Part shown: positions 10,039 through 17,785 of the stretch, in pieces
How positions within the stretch are numbered: position 1 is the stretch's first letter
Layout: every line of letters starts with the position of its first letter
From: Paracidovorax wautersii
Lineage (GTDB): Bacteria > Pseudomonadota > Gammaproteobacteria > Burkholderiales > Burkholderiaceae_C
DNA: 64,000 nucleotides
Direction of reading: 5' to 3'
Assembly: GCF_031453675.1 (NCBI RefSeq)
Contig: NZ_JAVIZX010000001.1
Coordinates: 2,192,001 to 2,256,000, forward strand
Notes under the pieces: generated by a model
Told to the model about the DNA's origin: nothing
Seen by the model: the letters and a program-made list of their open reading frames with translations, nothing else
Database searches by the model: none
Position numbers and translations under genes: made by a program

Positions 10039-12012
10039 ATGATGGTCCCGATACGGAAGCTGGGCTGCCCCCTGCCGCCCGGCGATCCCCCACCCATGCC
10101 CGGAACGCCACCTCCTTCCCCCGCCAGCGCCGCCGATCGCCGCGCCGATGCCCTGCCGCCCGGCACGCGGCTGGGCGAGTTCGAGATCCTGTCGGTGCTG
10201 GGCGCCGGGGGCTTCGGCATGGTCTACCGGGCCTTCGACCATTCGCTGCTGCGCCCGGTGGCCATCAAGGAGTACCTGCCCGCCGCCCTGGCGCACCGCA
10301 CGGGCGACCAGTCGCTCTGGGTGCGGTCCTCGTCGGACGAGCCTTCCTTCCAGGCCGGGCTGGCGTCGTTCGTGGAAGAGGCGCGGCTGCTGGCCCAGTT
10401 CGACCATCCCTCGCTGGTGAAAGTGTTCCGCTTCTGGGAGGCCCACCAGACCGCCTACATGGTCATGCCGCTGTACGAGGGCATGACGCTCAAGCAGGCC
10501 CGCGCCCGCATGGTGGCCCCGCCGCCCGAGGCCTGGCTGCGCCAGGTCCTGTGGGCGGTGCTGAGCGCCCTCCGGGAGCTGCATGGCGCGCACACTCTCC
10601 ACCGCGACATCTCGCCCGACAACATCTTCCTGCAGGACCGCGGGCCGCCGGTGCTGCTCGACCTGGGCGCCGCCCGCAAGGCGATGGACAGCAGCATCCA
10701 CCGCCGCCACGCCCCCGCCACGGTGCTGACGGCCAGCTACGCGCCCATCGAGCAGTACCCCAGTGCGGGCAGCGAACTGGCGCAGGGCCCGTGGACCGAC
10801 CTCTATGCGCTGGGTGCCGTGGTGCACGGCTGCCTGAGCAATGCCTCGCCGCTGCCGGCCACGCTGCGCGCCGTCCGCGATCGGCTGGCCCCGTTCCCGC
10901 AGGTTGCCCGCGCGGTGCGGCGCGAATTCGGGACCGGCTACTCGCCTGCCTTCGTCGCGGCGGTCTCGCAGGCACTGGCGCTGCGCCCCGAAGAGCGGCC
11001 GGCGTCCATCGACGCCTTTCTGAGGGCCATGGAGATGACCGAGCCGCCGGAGCGCGCGGAGCCGTTCGATTTCCGTGCCGCGCTGGGCGCGGCCTGGAGC
11101 GGGCACGCCGCCGGTCCGGTGGAGGAGGGGGCTCGGGAAGTTTCCACGTCTGAGGCGCTGCCACCTTTGGAAGGGGCGACCTTCCCGGTCCCTTCGCCGC
11201 TGGCCGACCCATCAACGGTGCTACCGGCCCGCTTTTCGGCGCCGCAGGGGCCTCGGGCGGAGGCGGTTCAATCCTGGGTCTCTGGCGACAGCGGCGGCGG
11301 CCCTGGCGGCAGGCATCACCCCGGCTTGCTGCCGACGGCGTGGCCGGCCCTGGTAGGCCGTTCGCCCACCTGTACGGAGCCCGCGCTCGCCATCCCGCCG
11401 CAAACCGTGGTCCTGCGCGGACGCAGGGCGCAGGCCCATCGCCGCCGCGGGGCCGTGGCACCGTGGATGCTTGCCGGTGCGGCGGCGCTGCTGGTCGCCG
11501 GCACGGGCGGTGCGTGGTGGCAATTGCAGAGCCAGTTGGCGGCGCTGCCGGCGGGGCCCGGGTGGGGCGCGCCGGTCGCGGCGCTGGCTCCGGCAGATCC
11601 GTCATCGTCGTTTCTGCGGATCGCTGAGGAGGGCGGCAGCCCGCGGCCATCCCGCTCCACGTCCGTGCATGCCGCGCACGGCGAGCGCACCCCGCAGGTC
11701 CGGCCTGCGTCGCGCCCCGGCACCGCGTCTGCGCAGCGCGTGTCCGCCGCTCGGCCCGTCGACGGGCCATCAGCAGTCCCCGCCGCGCCACGGCGCCCCG
11801 CGGCGGCGCCCGCCGCGCAGCACCGGTCGCGCGCATTTCTGGACGGGCCAGGGCCGCAGGAGGTCTGCGCGGGCACGGGCTTTCTTGTGCGGCCGATGTG
11901 CGTGCACCGTGAATGCCAGAAGGCCGCGCAGGCGGCCCACCCGGTCTGCGTGCAGGCACGCCGCCAGCACGCCGAAGAAGGGCGCCGCCAGCGGTTGCTG
12001 GCACCCCAGTGA
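10039..12012 (+). CDS. Membrane-anchored Ser/Thr protein kinase
   Basis: Hanks-type kinase of about 657 residues. Visible are the glycine loop GAGGFGMVY (55-63), the AIKEYLP lysine (77), HRDISPDN catalytic loop (188-195), DLGAAR in place of DFG (208-213) and an APIEQY segment in the activation region. These variants (HRDISPDN, DLGAAR) are typical of proteobacterial kinases encoded with type VI secretion or phosphatase genes; none of those is nearby. A low-complexity region leads to one membrane helix near residues 473-495 (WMLAGAAALLVAGTGGAWW). The outside part of about 160 residues is Pro/Ala/Arg-rich and ends in a Cys-containing segment (VCAGTGFLVRPMCVHREC). The start is uncertain: GTG 10003, ATG 10039 or ATG 10096. 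Confidence 0.85.
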   Translation: MMVPIRKLGCPLPPGDPPPMPGTPPPSPASAADRRADALPPGTRLGEFEILSVLGAGGFGMVYRAFDHSLLRPVAIKEYLPAALAHRTGDQSLWVRSSSDEPSFQAGLASFVEEARLLAQFDHPSLVKVFRFWEAHQTAYMVMPLYEGMTLKQARARMVAPPPEAWLRQVLWAVLSALRELHGAHTLHRDISPDNIFLQDRGPPVLLDLGAARKAMDSSIHRRHAPATVLTASYAPIEQYPSAGSELAQGPWTDLYALGAVVHGCLSNASPLPATLRAVRDRLAPFPQVARAVRREFGTGYSPAFVAAVSQALALRPEERPASIDAFLRAMEMTEPPERAEPFDFRAALGAAWSGHAAGPVEEGAREVSTSEALPPLEGATFPVPSPLADPSTVLPARFSAPQGPRAEAVQSWVSGDSGGGPGGRHHPGLLPTAWPALVGRSPTCTEPALAIPPQTVVLRGRRAQAHRRRGAVAPWMLAGAAALLVAGTGGAWWQLQSQLAALPAGPGWGAPVAALAPADPSSSFLRIAEEGGSPRPSRSTSVHAAHGERTPQVRPASRPGTASAQRVSAARPVDGPSAVPAAPRRPAAAPAAQHRSRAFLDGPGPQEVCAGTGFLVRPMCVHRECQKAAQAAHPVCVQARRQHAEEGRRQRLLAPQ

Positions 12013-12031
12013 GGGCGTTCGGACAACCCGC

Positions 12032-12061
12032 TTGCCCCGGTGCGGGCCGGGTTTGTATAAT
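12032..12061 (+). promoter_or_regulatory. Promoter of the rplM-rpsI operon
   Basis: TTGCCC (12032-12037) and a perfect TATAAT (12056-12061) separated by 18 bp give a good sigma-70 promoter about 125 bases before rplM. It is the best -10 box I found in the window, as expected for ribosomal protein genes. Confidence 0.7.
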
Positions 12062-12185
12062 GGCGGGCTTCGCAGCGAATCCCTGGTCCCGCGGCGAGGC
12101 TTGAATCACCACCTAAGAGGCTTCCTTCAGAGAAGCACCGACCGTGGAAAAGGACCGCCAAACCCCTCTTACCAGAGAGAAACTC

Positions 12186-12617
12186 ATGACTACTACTTTC
12201 AGCGCAAAGCCCGCTGAGGTCGTGCACGAGTGGTTTGTGATTGACGCGACCGACAAGGTCCTCGGACGAGTAGCCAGCGAAGTTGCTCTCCGTTTGCGCG
12301 GCAAACACAAGGCCATTTACACGCCTCACGTCGATACCGGCGATTTCATCGTCATCATCAACGCAGCCAAGCTCAAGGTCACCGGCACCAAGTCCCTGGA
12401 CAAGGTGTACTACCGCCACTCGGGTTATCCCGGCGGTATCACGGCCACGAACTTCCGCGATCTGCAAGCCAAGCACCCCGGCCGCGCGCTGGAAAAGGCC
12501 GTCAAGGGCATGCTGCCCAAGGGCCCGCTCGGCTACGCCATGATCAAGAAGCTCAAGGTGTACGGCGGCGCGGAACATCCGCACACCGCTCAGCAGCCCA
12601 AAGCGCTGGAAATCTAA
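12186..12617 (+). CDS. rplM: 50S ribosomal protein L13
   Basis: 142-residue L13, a structural protein of the large subunit. It starts [20 protein letters not shown] and shows the conserved [23 protein letters not shown]-type text (written here in part), [10 protein letters not shown] and [12 protein letters not shown]. The start at 12186 follows a CAGAGAGAAACTC stretch. Its order before rpsI, ten bases apart, is the near-universal bacterial arrangement. Confidence 0.98.
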   Translation: MTTTFSAKPAEVVHEWFVIDATDKVLGRVASEVALRLRGKHKAIYTPHVDTGDFIVIINAAKLKVTGTKSLDKVYYRHSGYPGGITATNFRDLQAKHPGRALEKAVKGMLPKGPLGYAMIKKLKVYGGAEHPHTAQQPKALEI

Positions 12618-12627
12618 GGAGCCTTGA

Positions 12628-13020
12628 ATGATTGGTGAATGGAACAATGGCACCGGCCGTCGCAAGTCCAGCGTCGCCCGCGTGTTTCTGAAGAAGGGTT
12701 CCGGCAAGATCACTGTGAATGGCAAGGACATTCAGCAGTATTTCGGCCGCGAAACCTCCATCATGATCGCCAAGCAGCCGCTCGCGCTGACCAACCATGT
12801 CGAAACCTTCGACATCCAGGTCAACGTGCACGGCGGCGGTGAATCCGGCCAAGCCGGTGCCACCCGCCACGGCATCACCCGCGCCCTGATCGACTACGAC
12901 GCAACGCTGAAGTCCGCACTGAGCCAAGCCGGCTTCGTGACCCGCGATGCCCGTGAAGTCGAGCGTAAGAAGGTCGGTCTGCACTCCGCACGCCGCGCCA
13001 AGCAGTTCTCGAAGCGTTAA
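12628..13020 (+). CDS. rpsI: 30S ribosomal protein S9
   Basis: 130-residue S9 of the small subunit. The translation starts [20 protein letters not shown]. It includes the glycine-rich [17 protein letters not shown] and the basic tail [17 protein letters not shown], which reaches the P-site tRNA. The start follows a TAAGGAG ribosome binding site right after rplM. A terminator lies about 120 bases beyond the stop. Confidence 0.98.
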   Translation: MIGEWNNGTGRRKSSVARVFLKKGSGKITVNGKDIQQYFGRETSIMIAKQPLALTNHVETFDIQVNVHGGGESGQAGATRHGITRALIDYDATLKSALSQAGFVTRDAREVERKKVGLHSARRAKQFSKR

Positions 13021-13141
13021 GCTTCGGCTCTGCAGGCTGCCATGGACACGATGGCTCTGCCGGCGGGATGCGTTCCGCCGGCCGCTCCCGGACCCCGATG
13101 GCAGCCTCAGGCTGTCCCTGTCTGCACAGGGACCTTCCGCG

Positions 13142-13165
13142 AAAACCGCCTTTCCGGCGGTTTTT
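13142..13165 (+). terminator. Rho-independent terminator after rpsI
   Basis: Stem AAAACCGCC / GGCGGTTTT with a TTTCC loop, followed by a T-run (13142-13165). It closes the rplM-rpsI operon. Confidence 0.85.
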
Positions 13166-13196
13166 GCATTTCTGAATCCACCGAAAGAGAGCCTCC

Positions 13197-13907
13197 ATGC
13201 GCTTTCGCCTGCTGCGGCGCCGCCTGACGATCAGCGCCCCCCGCGTCGCCATCCGCAGCGCCCTGCCCTGGCCGGTGCGCTGGCTGGTGCTGGCCGTGGC
13301 GCTGGGTTTGTGCGCGGCCGTAGCGGTGTGGGCCTTCGAATTCGGCAAGAGCATCGCCGGGCTGGATTCAGGGGCGCGCGAGGAACTGGCCCGGCTGCGT
13401 GAGGAAGTCGCCACGCTGCGGGCCGACAGCCGCCGGCAGCAGGAGGGCGCCAGCTCCGCCAGCAGCCTGCTGATTGCCGAGCGGGCCGCCACCGAACGCG
13501 TGCTGGCGCAGATGCGCCAGCTGGAGGCGGACAACCGCAGCCTGCGCGACGACCTGGGCTTCTTCGAGAAGCTCATTCCTGCCGCCCGCGGCGACGGCAT
13601 CGCCGTGCGCGGGCTGCATGCTGAGCCCGCCGGCCCGCAGCAGATGCGCTGGCAGGTGCTGGTGATGCAGCCCGTGCGCAACGCCCCTGAATTCAAGGGC
13701 CGGCTCGAACTGGTGCTGGCCGGCACGCGCGACGGGCAGCCCTGGTCCGTGGCGCAGCCGCAGGTGTCGCAGCCGCTGCAGTTCCAGCAGTACCGCCGGG
13801 TGGAAGGGGTACTGAATGTGCCCGAGAACGCCGTGGTAAAAACCGTCACCGCCCGGGTTCTGGAAGGCACTGCGGTGCGCGCCGTCCAGACGCTGTCCAT
13901 CGAGTAA
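13197..13907 (+). CDS. DUF6776-type single-pass membrane protein
   Basis: 236 residues: a basic cytoplasmic start, one membrane helix (about residues 27-47, RWLVLAVALGLCAAVAVWAF), then a coiled-coil-like heptad region (about 58-125, EELARLREEVATLRADS...). The C-terminal domain contains MRWQVLVMQP and GRLELVLAGTRDG. I recognise it as the family often called DUF6776, found next to bactofilin genes in betaproteobacteria; function is unknown, with an envelope or cytoskeleton-linked role suggested only by location. The start follows a GAAAGAGAG ribosome binding site, downstream of the rpsI terminator, and the next gene is a bactofilin. Confidence 0.7.
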   Translation: MRFRLLRRRLTISAPRVAIRSALPWPVRWLVLAVALGLCAAVAVWAFEFGKSIAGLDSGAREELARLREEVATLRADSRRQQEGASSASSLLIAERAATERVLAQMRQLEADNRSLRDDLGFFEKLIPAARGDGIAVRGLHAEPAGPQQMRWQVLVMQPVRNAPEFKGRLELVLAGTRDGQPWSVAQPQVSQPLQFQQYRRVEGVLNVPENAVVKTVTARVLEGTAVRAVQTLSIE

Positions 13908-14035
13908 GTTGCCCGTCATGCCGGCGCGCCGCCCCTGGCGCCGCCGCCGGCCGAGGAGTCCGACCATGTTTTTCCCGCAAGAAGCAGCCCCCCATCAAGA
14001 GCCTGATCGCCCAGGGCACCCGCGTCAATGGCGAT

Positions 14036-14365
14036 GTGCTGTTCGCCGACGGCATCCGTATCGACGGCGAGGTGGTGGGCGATGTGCGCGCCGTGCCCGA
14101 CGTGCCCAGCATCCTGGTGGTCTCGGAGTCGGCGAAGGTGCAGGGCGCCCTGCACGCCGTCCATGTGATCATCAACGGCACGGTCGAGGGACCGGTCCAC
14201 GCCACGGAGCTGCTCGAATTGCAGCCCAAGGCGCGCATCACCGGCAACGTGCACTACAAGGCCCTTGAAATGCATCAGGGCGGCGTGATCTCCGGACAGA
14301 TGTGTCCGGCCACGGCGCTGCTGGAAGATAAACCCACACTGAAGTTAGCGTCTAACGCGACCTGA
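14036..14365 (+). CDS. Bactofilin, N-terminus displaced by a 1-bp insertion
   Basis: Bactofilins self-assemble into cytoskeletal filaments as a right-handed beta-helix. The frame from 14036 shows the typical repeats: FADGIRIDGEVVGDVRA, AKVQGALHAVHVIINGTVEG and KARITGNVHYKALEMHQGG. The natural start looks to be the ATG at 13966, after a CGAGGAG ribosome binding site. Reading from it gives MFFPQEAAPHQEPD, but deleting one C from the CCC at 13974-13976 gives MFFRKKQPPIKSLIAQGTRVNGDV, the expected bactofilin N-terminus, joined in frame to the rest. So about 23 N-terminal residues are out of frame. As read, translation could begin only at the GTG at 14036 (109 residues). Sequence error or real mutation cannot be told apart here. 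Confidence 0.8.
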   Translation: MLFADGIRIDGEVVGDVRAVPDVPSILVVSESAKVQGALHAVHVIINGTVEGPVHATELLELQPKARITGNVHYKALEMHQGGVISGQMCPATALLEDKPTLKLASNAT

Positions 14366-14424
14366 CCAGAGGCCCACCGGGGTTTGCAGTAGCATCGACC
14401 GCAAACCCTTCCGAGGAGTAATAC

Positions 14425-14790
14425 ATGAGTGCCGTAGCCGAAATCGCCCCCACCGAAATGCCCGCCCCCATTCTGTTCACCGACAGCGCTGCTGCCAAGG
14501 TGGCGGATCTGATCGCCGAAGAGGGCAATCCTGACCTGAAGCTGCGCGTCTTCGTGCAAGGTGGCGGCTGCTCGGGCTTCCAGTACGGCTTCACGTTCGA
14601 CGAGATCACGAACGAGGACGACACCACCATGACCAAGAATGGCGTCTCCCTGCTGATCGACGCCATGAGCTACCAGTACCTGGTGGGCGCCGAGATCGAC
14701 TACAAGGAAGACCTGCAGGGTGCGCAGTTCGTGATCAAGAACCCGAACGCCACCACCACCTGCGGCTGCGGCTCGAGCTTCTCGGCCTGA
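14425..14790 (+). CDS. erpA: Iron-sulfur cluster insertion protein ErpA
   Basis: A-type carrier that delivers Fe-S clusters to apo-enzymes, in respiration and isoprenoid synthesis. The 121-residue protein has the three cluster-binding cysteines of the HesB/IscA fold: C49 in [12 protein letters not shown], and C113 and C115 in [10 protein letters not shown]. The start at 14425 follows a CCGAGGAG ribosome binding site. No isc or suf genes are nearby; a bactofilin precedes it, an order I know from other betaproteobacteria. A terminator follows the stop. Confidence 0.96.
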   Translation: MSAVAEIAPTEMPAPILFTDSAAAKVADLIAEEGNPDLKLRVFVQGGGCSGFQYGFTFDEITNEDDTTMTKNGVSLLIDAMSYQYLVGAEIDYKEDLQGAQFVIKNPNATTTCGCGSSFSA

Positions 14791-14812
14791 CCGGCCGCTC
14801 CCGGCATGACGA

Positions 14813-14833
14813 GCCGCCTGCGGGCGGCTTTTT
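14813..14833 (+). terminator. Rho-independent terminator after erpA
   Basis: GCCGCC (14813-14818), a TGCG loop, GGCGGC (14823-14828) and five T residues. Located about 20 bases after the erpA stop. Confidence 0.8.
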
Positions 14834-14887
14834 CGTTCCCGACGCCGGGTGATGCCGCCGAGCCCCGGTCTGCGCCACTCCACCGCC

Positions 14888-16339
14888 ATGTCCGCTTCTG
14901 CCCTCTCTCCGATTCCGCCCGGGCCGCCCGTCGACCCGCAGGACCGTCGCATCCTGCTGTGGATCGTGGCCGTCGGCTTCTTCATGCAGACGCTGGACGC
15001 GACCATCGTCAACACCGCGCTGCCGGCCATGGCGGCCAGCCTGGGCGAGAGCCCGCTGCGCATGCAGTCGGTGATCGTCGCCTACTCGCTCACCATGGCG
15101 ATGCTGATCCCGGCCTCGGGCTGGCTGGCGGACCGCTTCGGCACGCGCAAGGTGTTCCTGTTCGCGATCGCCGTCTTCTCGCTGGGTTCGCTGGCCTGCG
15201 CGCTGTCGCGGCATGTGAACGAGCTGGTGGCGGCGCGGGTGCTGCAGGGGCTGGGCGGCGCGCTGCTGCTGCCCGTGGGGCGATTGGCGGTGCTGCGCAC
15301 CTTCCCGCGCGGCGAGTTCCTGGAGGCGATGAGCTTCGTCGCCATTCCCGGCTTGATCGGCCCGCTGCTCGGGCCCACGCTGGGCGGCTGGCTGGTGCAG
15401 AGCGCCTCGTGGCACTGGGTGTTCCTCATCAACCTGCCGGTGGGCCTGATCGGGCTGGTGGCCACGGCGCGCTACATGCCCAACCTGCGGGCGCCGCGCG
15501 TGGATGGGTTCGATCTGGCGGGCTATGTGCTGCTGGCCTTCGGCATGGTGTCGATCTCGCTGGCCATCGAGGCGGCCGGCTGGCTGGGCCGGGGTGGCGC
15601 GGCCGCTTTGGGCGTGGGCGGGCTGGTGGCGCTGGTGGTGTACTGGCTGCACGCCGGCCGCCATGCGCAGCCGCTGTACTCGCCGCAGCTGTTCCGCGTG
15701 CGCACGCTGTCGGTAGGCCTGCTGGGCAACCTGTTCTGCCGGCTGGGCAGCGGGGCGATGCCGTTCCTGATCCCGGTGTCGCTGCAGGTGCTGCTGCAGT
15801 ATCCGCCGCTGTACGCGGGCCTGATGATGCTGCCCGCGGCGCTGGCCGGCATGGGCATGAAGCGCCTGGCCACGCCGCTGATCCGGCGCCACGGCTACCG
15901 CACGGTGCTGGTGGCCAACACCATCGCGCTGGGGCTGCTGATGGCCAGCTTCGCGCTGCGCCAGCCGGACTGGCCGCTGGCTCTGCAGGTGGTGCAGCTG
16001 GCGGCGTTCGGGGCGGTGAACTCGCTGCAGTTCACGGCCATGAACACCATCACGCTCAAGGACCTGGATGGCGCCAGTGCCAGCAGCGGCAACGGCCTGT
16101 TGTCCATGGTGCAGATGCTGGCCATGAGCCTGGGCGTGGCCGTGGCCGGCGCCGTGCTGTCGGAATGGAGCCAGGCCTATGGCGGCGCGCAGGTGCCGGG
16201 GGCGGTGGCGCATGCCTTCCAGTCCACCTTTTTGACGGTGGGCTTCATCACGGTGGTGTCGGCCGCCGTGTTCTGGCAACTACCGCAGGAGGCCCGCACG
16301 CCGCCGCGCGAGGGGCCGGAGGTGTCGGGCCAGGGCTGA
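14888..16339 (+). CDS. MFS exporter, DHA2 family (MdtD/EmrB-like)
   Basis: A drug:proton antiporter of 483 residues with about 14 membrane helices. The DHA2 marks are visible: LDATIVNTALPAMAASLG in helix 1, GWLADRFGTRKVF after helix 2, and the motif C region IPGLIGPLLGPTLGGWLV. Closest by eye to the MdtD/YegB type, which is often found without an adaptor protein; none lies nearby. Substrates probably include lipophilic drugs or metabolites. A GTG at 14849 would add 13 residues; the 14888 ATG is chosen for its fit to family length. Neither start has a clear ribosome binding site. Confidence 0.88.
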   Translation: MSASALSPIPPGPPVDPQDRRILLWIVAVGFFMQTLDATIVNTALPAMAASLGESPLRMQSVIVAYSLTMAMLIPASGWLADRFGTRKVFLFAIAVFSLGSLACALSRHVNELVAARVLQGLGGALLLPVGRLAVLRTFPRGEFLEAMSFVAIPGLIGPLLGPTLGGWLVQSASWHWVFLINLPVGLIGLVATARYMPNLRAPRVDGFDLAGYVLLAFGMVSISLAIEAAGWLGRGGAAALGVGGLVALVVYWLHAGRHAQPLYSPQLFRVRTLSVGLLGNLFCRLGSGAMPFLIPVSLQVLLQYPPLYAGLMMLPAALAGMGMKRLATPLIRRHGYRTVLVANTIALGLLMASFALRQPDWPLALQVVQLAAFGAVNSLQFTAMNTITLKDLDGASASSGNGLLSMVQMLAMSLGVAVAGAVLSEWSQAYGGAQVPGAVAHAFQSTFLTVGFITVVSAAVFWQLPQEARTPPREGPEVSGQG

Positions 16340-16416
16340 CGGGCGCCGCTGCGCCGGCATCGCGTTGGGGCCGCCCCGGTGTGTATCCTCGCTACGTTTT
16401 GGAGTCAAGGTGCTTC

Positions 16417-16512
16417 TGAATCGATAGCTGACAGCGCTTTTCTATGCTTGATTTCAGAGTCTTTTGTGCCTGAAATCCAACGCTATCAAGCGCATCGCGC
16501 TATGCTTTTCGA
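16417..16512. repeat. Comamonadaceae palindromic repeat (copy B)
   Basis: Inverted repeat with arms GATAGCTGACAGCGCTT... and ...GCTATCAAGCGCATCGCGC, around an inner pair TGATTTCAG / CTGAAATCC. It sits between the 3' ends of the convergent DHA2 exporter and anmK. Confidence 0.65.
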
Positions 16513-16518
16513 TGGCTT

Positions 16519-17649
16519 TCAAGCCGGGTAGACCGCGCCCAGCACCCGCGGGCCGTGTGCGCCGGTCACCTGGGGCAGATTGCCCGGCAGGCCGTGCAGC
16601 GTCTGGAGCGCGAGCCAGGCGAAGGCTGCCGCCTCGACCTGCTGGGCGGGCAGGCCATGGTCGTCGGTGGGGCCCACCTGCACGCCCGGCAGCAGCGCGG
16701 CCAGGCGGCGCATCAGGTGGCCGTTGCGGGCCCCGCCGCCGCACACGGCCAGCTGGGTGGCGGCCCGCCCATGTTCGAGCACGCTCTGCGCGGCGCTGAG
16801 GGCGGTGAACTCGGTCAGCGTGGCCTGAACGTCCACCGGCGCCGCGTCGCGATGGCGCTGCAGGTGGGCATCGAGCCAGGCCGGGTGGAACAGGTCGCGC
16901 CCCGTGCTTTTGGGCGGCGGTTGCTGCAGGTAGGGCTCGGCCATCAGGGCGTTCAGCAGCGCGGGCAGCACCTGGCCCTGGGCCGCCCAGGCGCCATCGC
17001 CGTCGTAGGGCTGGCCGGTATGGCGCTCGCACCAGTGGTCCATCAGCGCATTGCCGGGGCCGCAGTCGAAGCCCGTCACTTGGCCGTCCGCGCCCAGCAT
17101 GCTCACGTTGGCGATACCGCCGATGTTGAGCACGCACACGGTGGCGCCCGGCCGGCCGAACACAGCCTGGTGGAAGGCCGGCACCAGCGGCGCGCCCTGG
17201 CCGCCCGCGGCCACGTCGCGGCTGCGGAAATCGGCCACCACGGCGATGCCGGTGCGCTCGGCCAGCAGCGCGGGCTGGTTGAGCTGCAGCGTGTAGCCCG
17301 TGCCGTCGAACAGGCCAGGCCGGTGCCGCACGGTCTGGCCATGCGCGCCGATGGCCCGGATGTCGGCTGGCGCGAGTTGTGCGCCCTCCAGCAGGCGCTG
17401 CACCACCTCGGCGTAGATCGCCGTCAAGGCATTGGCGGCCAAGGCCGCGCGGTGCAGCTCATCGGCTCCGCTGGTGTTGAGCGCCAGCAATTCCGCCTTC
17501 AACGCCTCGGGCAGCGCCGCCGACTCGAAGCCGGTCACCCGCAGCCGCGTGCCGTCAAGCTCGACCAACGCCCCATCGACACCATCCAGCGAGGTGCCCG
17601 ACATCAGGCCGATGTAGCGATCGGTGGCAGTCAGGTCGGAGGAAAGCAT
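16519..17649 (-). CDS. anmK: Anhydro-N-acetylmuramic acid kinase
   Basis: Phosphorylates 1,6-anhydro-MurNAc, released by peptidoglycan turnover, to MurNAc-6-P. The 376-residue protein has the family start YIGLMSGTSLDGVD (ATP loop), GAHGQTVRH, VVADFRSRDVAAGGQGAPLVP, NIGGIANVS and a C-terminal VCGGGARNGHLMRRL. The next gene upstream on the same strand is an M23 peptidoglycan peptidase, and tyrS is divergent beyond it; this M23-anmK-tyrS order is common in betaproteobacteria and makes sense for wall recycling. Confidence 0.95.
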   Translation of the reverse strand: MLSSDLTATDRYIGLMSGTSLDGVDGALVELDGTRLRVTGFESAALPEALKAELLALNTSGADELHRAALAANALTAIYAEVVQRLLEGAQLAPADIRAIGAHGQTVRHRPGLFDGTGYTLQLNQPALLAERTGIAVVADFRSRDVAAGGQGAPLVPAFHQAVFGRPGATVCVLNIGGIANVSMLGADGQVTGFDCGPGNALMDHWCERHTGQPYDGDGAWAAQGQVLPALLNALMAEPYLQQPPPKSTGRDLFHPAWLDAHLQRHRDAAPVDVQATLTEFTALSAAQSVLEHGRAATQLAVCGGGARNGHLMRRLAALLPGVQVGPTDDHGLPAQQVEAAAFAWLALQTLHGLPGNLPQVTGAHGPRVLGAVYPA

Positions 17650-17684
17650 GGGCGTATGCGAAGGGTGGGCTTCAGACCAGCAGA

Positions 17685-17785
17685 CGCCGCGGAACCGGCT
17701 CCGCCGGGCCGCTGGCGACGTCCCCCTTCCCGGCGAAGCCGAGAGAAGGGGGAAGCGGCGCAGCCGCTCAGGGGGAAGATCGGCG
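17685..17785 (-). repeat. GC-rich REP-like repeat (copy 2)
   Basis: Read on the minus strand it begins right at the M23 peptidase stop: CCCCCTGAGCGGCTGCGC, CTTCCCCCTTCTCTCGGC, GGGAAGGGGGACG, CCAGCGGCCCGGCGGAGCC. It is clearly related to the element at 6125-6235 after ahcY, and it separates the M23 gene from anmK. Confidence 0.6.
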
